Below are positions 57,894 through 64,000 of a stretch of 64,000 nucleotides of DNA, in pieces. The notes below the pieces were generated by a model that made no database searches, was not told where the DNA came from, and saw only the letters and a list, made by a program, of their open reading frames with translations. Positions within the stretch are counted from its first letter, which is position 1; each line of letters opens with the position of its first letter. The position numbers and the translations under genes are program-made. Origin of the DNA: Croceivirga sp. (GTDB lineage: Bacteria; Bacteroidota; Bacteroidia; Flavobacteriales; Flavobacteriaceae); contig JANQQQ010000011.1 of NCBI GenBank assembly GCA_028284935.1, forward strand, positions 62,001-126,000. Reading direction: 5' to 3'.

Positions 57894-58466
57894 ATGTTGG
57901 AGAGACTGCTCCAATGGGATAGGGCAACACTTATTTACTTGAATGGTCTTGGTAATGAACACTACGACAGTTTTTGGTCCGTTGTAACCAAATTTCCCAC
58001 TTGGATTCCTCTTTTCTTGTTGATGATCGTTGTTTTTTTTCTAAAGTATTCCAAGCGCGAGGCACTACTACAAATTCTGTTCGTATTGATGGCAGCGGCA
58101 TGCATAGGGATATTGTCCCATTTGACCAAAGAATGGGTAGGTAGGTTACGGCCCTGTAACAATTCCGAAATCAACGCTGTAATACGGGTCTTGAGAAAAC
58201 CGTCGGATTTCAGTTTTTTTTCCGGTCACGCCTCCACATCATTTACGGTCATTGTTTTGGCCTATCTATTTCTAAGGAAGCGATGGAAATGGGCATGGTT
58301 GCTGTTTATTTGGCCTGTTCTTTTTTCCTATAGCAGAATTTATTTAGGGGTCCATTTTCCTATGGATATTATCGTTGGTGCCATAATAGGGGCGGTAATG
58401 GCCCTATCCTTTTATTGGATGTACCGTAAAACTATAAGACCCGACTCATTGTCAACCCGTCCCTGA
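57894..58466 (+). CDS. PAP2-family membrane phosphatase
   Basis: Protein of 190 residues with about five to six membrane helices. The three PAP2 catalytic motifs are intact: KEWVGRLRP (motif 1), FFSGHAS (motif 2 with the phosphate-donating His) and SRIYLGVHFPMD (motif 3 with the nucleophilic His). Substrates in this family include undecaprenyl pyrophosphate and phosphatidic acid. Recycling of undecaprenyl pyrophosphate is a plausible role. Co-transcribed with tatA. The last 35 bases overlap the 3' end of the convergent O-methyltransferase gene. Confidence 0.88.
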   Translation: MLERLLQWDRATLIYLNGLGNEHYDSFWSVVTKFPTWIPLFLLMIVVFFLKYSKREALLQILFVLMAAACIGILSHLTKEWVGRLRPCNNSEINAVIRVLRKPSDFSFFSGHASTSFTVIVLAYLFLRKRWKWAWLLFIWPVLFSYSRIYLGVHFPMDIIVGAIIGAVMALSFYWMYRKTIRPDSLSTRP

Positions 58467-59073
58467 TGGGAAGTAATACGGTTTCCACTCTTGGATCATC
58501 GACCAACTTTTTGTTGTATTCCAGAATAGCCTTAGTGGCTTTGTCCCCATGGGCCAATGGCTCCACCACCTTGCCTGACCAAAGGACATTATCAGATAGA
58601 ATAATGCTTCCGGGACGACATTTTTTGATAGCCGCTTCAAAATAACCGTCATATTGTGTCTTTTCGGCATCGATAAAAACCAAATCAAATGTCATTTCCA
58701 AACTGGGAATCAGTTTGACGGCGTCGCCCAAATGTTGAAAAATTTGATGCCCATAACCACTTTTATTGAAATATCTTTTTTGTAGATCAAAGAGCTCTTC
58801 ATTGATATCTATGGTATGCAATTGTCCAGTTTCCGGTAACCCTTCAGCCAAACATATGGCAGAGTACCCCGTATATGTGCCGATTTCCAGAATGCTCCTA
58901 GGGGAAATTAATTTGGATAAGAGACTTAAAACCCGTCCTTGATAATGTCCCGTAATCATCCTTGGCCGTACCACTTTTAGATGCGTTTCCCTAGTGAGTT
59001 CCGTTAATAAGGGGGGTTCTTTTTGGGAGTGCTCCGTGATATAGTTTTCTAAGGAATGCGATAGAAAGTGCAT
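58432..59073 (-). CDS. SAM-dependent O-methyltransferase, catechol-O-methyltransferase-like
   Basis: Protein of 213 residues of the methyltransferase-3 family. Signatures: RMITGHYQGRVLSLLSKLISPRSILEIGTYTGYSAICLAEGLP (SAM site), HTIDINEEL, HLGDAVKLIPSLEMTFDLVFIDAEKTQYDGYFEAAI with the metal-binding Asp residues, and ILSDNVLWSGKVV. The family methylates catechols and similar phenols with Mg2+ or Ca2+; the bacterial substrate is unknown. Its tail overlaps the convergent PAP2 gene by 35 bases. It diverges from the GNAT gene with 47 bp between starts. Confidence 0.92.
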   Translation of the reverse strand: MHFLSHSLENYITEHSQKEPPLLTELTRETHLKVVRPRMITGHYQGRVLSLLSKLISPRSILEIGTYTGYSAICLAEGLPETGQLHTIDINEELFDLQKRYFNKSGYGHQIFQHLGDAVKLIPSLEMTFDLVFIDAEKTQYDGYFEAAIKKCRPGSIILSDNVLWSGKVVEPLAHGDKATKAILEYNKKLVDDPRVETVLLPIRDGLTMSRVL

Positions 59074-59120
59074 GGATGAATTTTGGTAAAATTATTCAAA
59101 TATGCCGTATTTTTAACGGA

Positions 59121-59585
59121 ATGGAAGGAGCAATTGTTAGGGATGCCGTACTCAGGGATTTACCGGTCTTAAGGGCTTTTGAGCAAGAACTTATTAAGGC
59201 AGAACGTCCCTTTGATCCTACCATTCGTCCGGACCCAATTAGCTACTATGATTTGGAGGAATACGTGAAGAGCAGCGATGTCAAGGTTGTGGTTGCCGAA
59301 ATTGATGGCACCTTGGTGAGCTCCGGATATGCCTATGCCAAACCGGCAAGAACCTATTTAGACCACGCCCAATACGCCTATTTGGGTTTTATGTACACGG
59401 TGCCTGAGTATCGCGGAAAGGGAATAAATCAAAAAATTGTGGAAGTACTGATGGATTGGGCAAGTAAAAATGGCCTTAAGGAGGTTAGGTTGACCGTTTA
59501 CAATGAAAACCTTCCTGCTATCAAAGCTTATGAAAAAGCAGGGTTTAAGGGACATTTAAATGAAATGCGCTTGCGCCTGAAATAG
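59121..59585 (+). CDS. GNAT family N-acetyltransferase
   Basis: Protein of 154 residues from ATG 59121 (MEGAIVRDAVLRDLPVLRAFEQ), the normal GNAT start; an in-frame ATG at 59076 would add 15 less typical residues and nearly abut the divergent gene. The acetyl-CoA site is LGFMYTVPEYRGKGINQKIVEVLMDWA with the R-G-K-G-I pattern, followed by VRLTVYNENLPAIKAYEKAGFKG. The acceptor is unknown. The kynureninase gene follows after 4 bp, so they share a transcript. Confidence 0.85.
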   Translation: MEGAIVRDAVLRDLPVLRAFEQELIKAERPFDPTIRPDPISYYDLEEYVKSSDVKVVVAEIDGTLVSSGYAYAKPARTYLDHAQYAYLGFMYTVPEYRGKGINQKIVEVLMDWASKNGLKEVRLTVYNENLPAIKAYEKAGFKGHLNEMRLRLK

Positions 59586-59589
59586 TAGT

Positions 59590-60861
59590 ATGATGAAGTT
59601 TGAAAATGCATTGGATTTCGCACGGCAGATGGATGCCAATGACCCATTAAAATCATTTAGGGAACGGTTTCACTATCCCCAATTGAATGGCAAAGATGTC
59701 ATTTACTTCACAGGAAATTCATTGGGTCTTCAACCAAAGGTGGCCAAAGATTATGTGGATGACATTATGAAGGATTGGGCAGATTTGGCCGTTGAAGGTC
59801 ATTTTTACGCAGAAAAGCCGTGGTGGGATTATCATGAACGGTTGGCCCAACCCTTGGCCAAGGTAGTAGGTGCAAGTGTGGAAGAGGTTTCCGTTATGAA
59901 CACCCTCTCCGTAAACCTACATTTTTTAATGGTCTCTTTCTATCGACCGACCCAGAAACGTTTCAAAATTATTTGTGAGGAAAAGGCATTCCCTTCCGAT
60001 CAGTATATGTTACAGAGTCAAGTGAAGTTCCATGGGTTTCGTCCCTCGGATACCATAGTGGAAGTTAAGAAAAGGGAAGGGGAACATTTTTGGAGAACCG
60101 AAGATATTGTATCAAAAATTGATGAAGTGGGGGATGCACTGGCCTTGGTCTTAATAGGTGGTGTGAATTACTATAATGGCCAAGTTTTTGATATGGCTGC
60201 CATAACCCAGGCCGGAAAAAATGTAGGGGCCTTTGTTGGCTGGGACTTGGCCCATGCGGTGGGGAATGTGGCACTGAAATTGCACGATTGGAATGTGGAC
60301 TTTGCGGCTTGGTGCAGTTATAAATACATGAATAGCGGGCCAGGCAATGCCTCCGGAATATTCATTAATAAAAAATACTTGGGGGAAGGGGACATTCCCC
60401 GTTTTGAAGGATGGTGGGGTACCAAAAAGGAAAGCCGTTTTCAAATGAAACCAGAGTTTGAACCTATTGAAACCGCCGACGCCTGGCAAGTGAGCAATCC
60501 TCCCGTCCTTTCCCTTGCCCCTTATTTGGCCTCCTTACAGCTGTTTGAAGAAGTGGGTATGGCGGCTCTGATAGCGAAACAAAAACTATTGACCGGCTAT
60601 TTGGAGTTTATCCTTGGGGAGATAGACAAAGAAGTGAAAAGTACGTTTGAGATCATTACGCCAGCGGAAAGGGGGTGCCAATTATCCGTATTTCTTCACG
60701 GGGAGGGCAGGGCCCTATTTGATTACCTTATGCAGCATGGAGTGATTGTGGATTGGCGTGAGCCCAATGTTATTCGATTGGCTCCAGCACCTTTTTATTG
60801 TTCTTTTGAAGATATGTATCGATTTGGTCAATTGTTGAAGGAAGGCATTCTATCAAAGTGA
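59590..60861 (+). CDS. kynU: Kynureninase
   Basis: Protein of 423 residues. It cleaves L-kynurenine to anthranilate and alanine (or 3-hydroxykynurenine to 3-hydroxyanthranilate) with pyridoxal phosphate. Signatures: YFTGNSLGLQPK near the N-terminus, SVMNTLSVNLHFLMVSFYRPT, FVGWDLAHAVGNV with the PLP Asp and His, and WCSYKYMNSGPGNASGIF with the Schiff-base Lys245. The C-terminal RGCQLSVFLHGEG and DWREPNVIRLAPAPFYCSF complete the fold. No other kynurenine-pathway gene is in the window. Its stop overlaps the convergent AraC gene by 9 bases. Confidence 0.95.
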   Translation: MMKFENALDFARQMDANDPLKSFRERFHYPQLNGKDVIYFTGNSLGLQPKVAKDYVDDIMKDWADLAVEGHFYAEKPWWDYHERLAQPLAKVVGASVEEVSVMNTLSVNLHFLMVSFYRPTQKRFKIICEEKAFPSDQYMLQSQVKFHGFRPSDTIVEVKKREGEHFWRTEDIVSKIDEVGDALALVLIGGVNYYNGQVFDMAAITQAGKNVGAFVGWDLAHAVGNVALKLHDWNVDFAAWCSYKYMNSGPGNASGIFINKKYLGEGDIPRFEGWWGTKKESRFQMKPEFEPIETADAWQVSNPPVLSLAPYLASLQLFEEVGMAALIAKQKLLTGYLEFILGEIDKEVKSTFEIITPAERGCQLSVFLHGEGRALFDYLMQHGVIVDWREPNVIRLAPAPFYCSFEDMYRFGQLLKEGILSK

Positions 60862-61710
60862 TTTGATTTTTTTCAGATAGGTTGATGGTGTCATATCTTG
60901 ATATCTAAAGAATTGTTTTGCAAAATATGAAGGGCTTCTGAATCCGGATGCATACATGGCTTCGGCAATGGTGATATCACCTTCGTTCATTGCATTAATT
61001 GCCTTTCTAACCCTAAACTCATTCAGGAAATCAACAAAGGTTCTATTCGTCATTTTTTTAAAGAATCTGGAAAATGAGTTGGGAGTCAATCCGATTTGTT
61101 CCGAAATTTCCCGGGTACTGATTTTTTGATGATAATGTGTATTCAAAAATTGAAAAATATCGCGAAGTCGATACGATTCCTTTTCCCTAAACTCATATAA
61201 CAGGTCATGATTGAACAGTTTTATGTAGTTTTTTTGCGCTGACAGGAGATCTAGAATGGAAAAAAGATTGATGAGCTTTTCTTGAGCGTTTAGTTCGGTA
61301 AATCTCTCAAATTGATGGCTCAACTGGGATTTGATGGTACCATCGAATATCAAGACAAATTTTGAACTGTGGATCAATCTTTTAATAGTGGCGAATTCAG
61401 GAAATTGACCCAGTTTGCCCTCTACAAATTCCCTTGAGAACTGGACAACAACTTCCTTGCCATTTTTAAACTGCTTATTGCCAAAATCAGAATGTGGAAT
61501 ATTTCCACCCAATAATACCAATATACCATTGGCATAGGAATGGATTTTGTTGCCGATCCTTAACGTTCCCGATCCGTTTTTTACATATACCAATTCATAC
61601 TCCGGGTGAATGTGCCATCCAGCCGTCTCACAGTTGGAGGATACCTCATAACTTTGGACTTTAAAAGACACATTGGAATGGGTGGTGATGGATTCATATA
61701 TTGGCTTCAT
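60853..61710 (-). CDS. AraC family transcriptional regulator
   Basis: Protein of 285 residues. The N-terminal cupin domain has GWHIHPEYELVYVKNGSGTLRIGN and ILVLLGGNIPHSDFGN. The C-terminal DNA-binding domain has two helix-turn-helices: ISTREISEQIGLTPNSFSRFFKKMTNRTFVDFLNEFRVRKAI and ITIAEAMYASGFRSPSYFAKQFFRYQDMTPSTYLK. It probably senses a sugar or related small molecule. It follows the aldo/keto reductase gene by 33 bp on the same strand and may control it and the divergent MFS gene. Confidence 0.92.
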   Translation of the reverse strand: MKPIYESITTHSNVSFKVQSYEVSSNCETAGWHIHPEYELVYVKNGSGTLRIGNKIHSYANGILVLLGGNIPHSDFGNKQFKNGKEVVVQFSREFVEGKLGQFPEFATIKRLIHSSKFVLIFDGTIKSQLSHQFERFTELNAQEKLINLFSILDLLSAQKNYIKLFNHDLLYEFREKESYRLRDIFQFLNTHYHQKISTREISEQIGLTPNSFSRFFKKMTNRTFVDFLNEFRVRKAINAMNEGDITIAEAMYASGFRSPSYFAKQFFRYQDMTPSTYLKKIKSL

Positions 61711-61743
61711 TTTTATCGCATTAAAATGTAGGCATTCTTACGT

Positions 61744-62565
61744 TCAAAAGATGTGGGACAGGTCCTCACCCAAGCTCCTATTTTGATTTAGATTTTCTAT
61801 GGCTGACATTTCAAAAGGTCGAAGTTCAAAATCAAATATTTCAAAATTTTCACGTATTCGCTCTGGTTTAACGGATTTGGGTATCACAGCAACCCCTTTT
61901 TGAACTAACCAACGCAAGGCGACTTGTGCTTCTGATTTATTGTGAACCTTCCCTATTTCCGATAACTCCGGAATGTCTACGACTTTTCCCATCATTATTG
62001 GTCGCCAAGCTTCAAGCTGTATGCCATGTTTGATGCAAAATTGTAAAAGCTCCTTCTGACTTAGATAAGGATGTACTTCAACTTGGTTGAGTGCGGGCAC
62101 GATATTGGAATGTTCCATTAAATCTTCTAGTTGTTGAATATTGAAATTACAAACGCCTATGGCCTTGGCTTTTCCACTTTTGTATATCTGCTCCATAGCG
62201 TTATACGTTTCCTTATATTTTGCTCTCACGGGCCAATGTATCAAGTACAGATCAACATAGTCCGTTTGAAGCTCCCTTAAACTCTTGTCAAAAGCCTTTA
62301 ATGTACTATCGTAGCCTTGGTCCGTATTCCAAACCTTTGTCGTTATGAAAACATCTTCTCTTGGGATACCACTTCTTTTTATTCCTAGACCTACACCCCC
62401 TTCATTTTGATACGCAGAGGCGGTATCAATTTTCCGGTATCCAATGGATAAGGCAGCGACCACTGCATTTTCAACTTCACTATCATTTTTTGCGAAAAGC
62501 ACGCCAAGACCTATTTGGGGCATTTTTATTTGATTATTCAGCTCAAATACTTCTAATTTTCCCAT
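61744..62565 (-). CDS. Aldo/keto reductase
   Basis: Protein of 273 residues, NADPH-dependent TIM barrel. The catalytic tetrad is intact: Asp47 and Tyr52 in YRKIDTASAYQNE, Lys77 in FITTKVWN and His110 in DLYLIHWPV. The cofactor loop is AVIPKSVKPERIRENFEIFDF. It resembles the 2,5-diketogluconate/methylglyoxal reductase group in length and motifs; the substrate is unknown. It is first in a unit with the AraC regulator and diverges from an MFS transporter, which suggests linked uptake and reduction of a carbonyl compound. Confidence 0.92.
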   Translation of the reverse strand: MGKLEVFELNNQIKMPQIGLGVLFAKNDSEVENAVVAALSIGYRKIDTASAYQNEGGVGLGIKRSGIPREDVFITTKVWNTDQGYDSTLKAFDKSLRELQTDYVDLYLIHWPVRAKYKETYNAMEQIYKSGKAKAIGVCNFNIQQLEDLMEHSNIVPALNQVEVHPYLSQKELLQFCIKHGIQLEAWRPIMMGKVVDIPELSEIGKVHNKSEAQVALRWLVQKGVAVIPKSVKPERIRENFEIFDFELRPFEMSAIENLNQNRSLGEDLSHIF

Positions 62566-62718
62566 GTTGGATTTTGAAATTTTATCGAGTTATGGCATAA
62601 AACTATCTAATAAAATGGTATGTGATTCAATTTTTGAATAAATCATTACATACTTAGAATATTTTGATGCATCGCATATAGTATAATGTTGTTTTCTTTG
62701 TCCCATCTAGAAGAAACC

Positions 62719-63867
62719 ATGAAATCACTTTATTTAATTCTGTCCAATCCCCGCTATTTTGCTCCGGCTTTTGTATTCTCAAGTCTGAACATCTGGTTTG
62801 GCACTTGGGCCATTTACATTCCTTCCGTAAAGGATAAATTGAGTATTGATAAAGCAGATTTGGGAATCGCTCTTTTTTTTATGGCCTTTGGGGTTTTTAC
62901 CGTATTTCCCGTAGCTTCCAAGATCATAGATAAGATCGGGGTAGGAAAAACTACGTGGTGGGGAGTGATCTTTTGTACCATTACTGCGTTGATGCCCTTA
63001 GCAGCCCCTAGCTATGAGTTGCTTTGCGCTTCACTTTTCTTATTTGGGGTGGCTAATGGAATCACGGATATCGCCATGAATACCTTGGTTACCGAACTGG
63101 AAAAAGAAGATAACGTTCAGTTTATGTCAGCCACCCATGGTTTTTTTAGTTTAGGGGGGGTCATAGCTGGCTTGGGAAGCTTTTTGATTCCGGTCATAGG
63201 TCATCCAGTATTGCACATGGGTCTTATTGCAGTTCCGGTACTTTTGGTCAACTTGTTTTTTAGGGGACAGTATGTGTTGAAACGTTCCGCTCCGATAGAA
63301 AAAGAACCTTTTAGTCTTAAACTGTTTAAGCCTTTGTTCTTTTTAGGTTTAATCGGCTTTGTCAGTTTTGCCAGTGAAGGGGCCGTAGTGGATTGGAGCG
63401 CATTGTATCTAAAAGAGGTCACCCTTGCTCCGGAACATTTGTTTGGTGCAGGCTTCTTGGCTTTTTCCACTACCATGACCCTGGGGCGATTTTTAGGAGA
63501 TGGTATCAGTGAACGCATAGGTTCGGTAAAAATATTGGCGCTTGGTGCCATAGTCGCCATCATGGGATATGTAGGGGTGTTGTCGGGAATTACGTTAGTG
63601 GCCATTATGGGTTTTGCCTTAACAGGGCTTGGTTTTTCCGTAATTGTGCCCGAGTTGTTTCGAATTGGGGGAAAAGTAAAAGGTGTTGATTCCGCTCAAG
63701 GAATTGCCTTTATCGCAGGAACGGGCTATCTGGGGTTCTTATCCGGTCCGGTACTTCTGGGTTTTTTGGCCGAAGAGTATAGTTTAACTTCCAGTTTTTG
63801 GACCTTATTGGCATGTGCCGCTTTGGTACTATCGGTAACGACGATTTTAAAAAGGGAAGGACGTTAG
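62719..63867 (+). CDS. MFS transporter, YbjJ-like
   Basis: Protein of 382 residues with about twelve membrane helices. MFS features: FAPAFVFSSLNIWFGTWAIYIPSVKDKLSI in helix 1, LFFMAFGVFTVFPVASKIIDKIGVGKT as the loop 2-3 motif, and SATHGFFSLGGVIAGLGSF mid-protein, all reminiscent of the YbjJ/fucose-permease-like group. The substrate is unknown, possibly a sugar or sugar acid. I chose ATG 62719 (MKSLYLILSNPRYFAP); another ATG at 62686 would add 11 residues, and a weak TAnnTTTG-like box (TTTTCTTTG near 62692-62700) lies between the two. Confidence 0.88.
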   Translation: MKSLYLILSNPRYFAPAFVFSSLNIWFGTWAIYIPSVKDKLSIDKADLGIALFFMAFGVFTVFPVASKIIDKIGVGKTTWWGVIFCTITALMPLAAPSYELLCASLFLFGVANGITDIAMNTLVTELEKEDNVQFMSATHGFFSLGGVIAGLGSFLIPVIGHPVLHMGLIAVPVLLVNLFFRGQYVLKRSAPIEKEPFSLKLFKPLFFLGLIGFVSFASEGAVVDWSALYLKEVTLAPEHLFGAGFLAFSTTMTLGRFLGDGISERIGSVKILALGAIVAIMGYVGVLSGITLVAIMGFALTGLGFSVIVPELFRIGGKVKGVDSAQGIAFIAGTGYLGFLSGPVLLGFLAEEYSLTSSFWTLLACAALVLSVTTILKREGR

Positions 63868-63874
63868 GTATTCC

Positions 63875-64000
63875 TTACTGCTCCAAGGTTACGGAAATCC
63901 CATCAATATAGAGATTGAAACCGCCTTCTTTCCTTTTATGGTCTTTAACGAATTCAAAACCCTTGATGTTGGAATAATTCTCCCAAGTAGTGGTCATGGA
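63875..64000 (-). CDS. 3' end of a minus-strand gene running off the window
   Basis: The frame is open from the window edge and ends at TAA (63875-63877 on the plus strand as TTA). The visible 41 codons read MTTTWENYSNIKGFEFVKDH, then a Lys-rich turn, GGFNLYIDGISVTLEQ and stop. This looks like the last strands of a beta-sandwich domain, with a final D-G-I-x-V-x-L pattern as in carbohydrate-active or jelly-roll modules. It converges on the MFS gene with 7 bp between the stops. Too little is present to identify it. Confidence 0.55.
   Translation of the reverse strand, partial: SMTTTWENYSNIKGFEFVKDHKRKEGGFNLYIDGISVTLEQ

Noticed and set aside
1-64000. CRISPR arrays, tRNA, rRNA and insertion sequences
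   Set aside because: I found no regularly spaced short repeats, no cloverleaf-like sequence with a CCA or T-loop motif, and no transposase-like protein. The only long direct repeats are inside the surface protein gene.

Overview
The window is a chromosomal segment of a marine-type member of the Flavobacteriaceae (phylum Bacteroidota), at or near the Allomuricauda/Maribacter/Zobellia group. The evidence is a short primary sigma factor without region 1.1, promoter boxes of the form TAnnTTTG and few Shine-Dalgarno sites. It also includes type IX secretion genes (porT, plug, one type B sorted cargo), a lipid-anchored TamA homologue (TamL), a complete Na+-NQR operon, and family DUFs typical of the group (DUF3667, DUF4442, DUF6702). 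I saw no tRNA, rRNA, insertion sequence, prophage, CRISPR array or integrase; the region reads as core genome with a few accessory surface-protein loci.

Layout. 1-4.6 kb: the 3' part of an ATP-grasp protein, small outer-membrane-type proteins and an exported S15/CocE hydrolase. 4.6-10.6 kb: ypdA-rpe, a lysine-rich basic protein, rpoD, pnp and rpsO. 10.6-18.4 kb: a lipoprotein, fbaA-accD, tamL, a SpoU rRNA methyltransferase, and menG-porT. 18.5-23.5 kb: trkA-trkH, then an ornithine-cyclodeaminase-family reductase overlapping a trans-3-hydroxy-L-proline dehydratase. 23.5-28.4 kb: an aminotransferase with a fatty acid desaturase, rsmG, and a second S15 peptidase. 28.4-34.5 kb: a minus-strand block of pruA with two hotdog proteins and DinB, then plug-DUF3667-apaG. 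34.7-42.2 kb: nqrABCDEF, a small conserved-type gene and apbE. 42.2-45.4 kb: a methyltransferase, map and gpmI. 45.5-48.5 kb: two tandem exported ankyrin proteins, a small membrane protein, an M48 and an M15 peptidase. 48.6-52.8 kb: a repeat-rich surface protein coupled to a T9SS cargo. 53-58.5 kb: two paralogous carboxypeptidase-regulatory-domain proteins, DUF6702, an M1 peptidase, tatA and a PAP2 phosphatase. 58.4-64 kb: an O-methyltransferase, GNAT-kynU, AraC regulator, aldo/keto reductase, MFS transporter and the 3' end of one more minus-strand gene.

How the genes work together. Energy and ion handling is represented by Na+-NQR with its flavin-attaching enzyme ApbE, K+ uptake by TrkAH, and menaquinone synthesis by MenG. 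Amino-acid scavenging is strong: exported S15 and M1 peptidases, trans-3-hydroxyproline to proline, P5C to glutamate (PruA), kynureninase and an aspartate-type aminotransferase. Surface biogenesis is represented by TamL, PorT, Plug and a T9SS cargo. No single new multi-gene system stands out beyond doubt. The observations I rate highest are the hydroxyproline module, a structured rpsO leader, an AccD that has lost its zinc ribbon, an inverted repeat at the nqr promoter, the duplicated exported ankyrin genes, and the repeat protein whose repeats differ in base composition from the rest of the gene.
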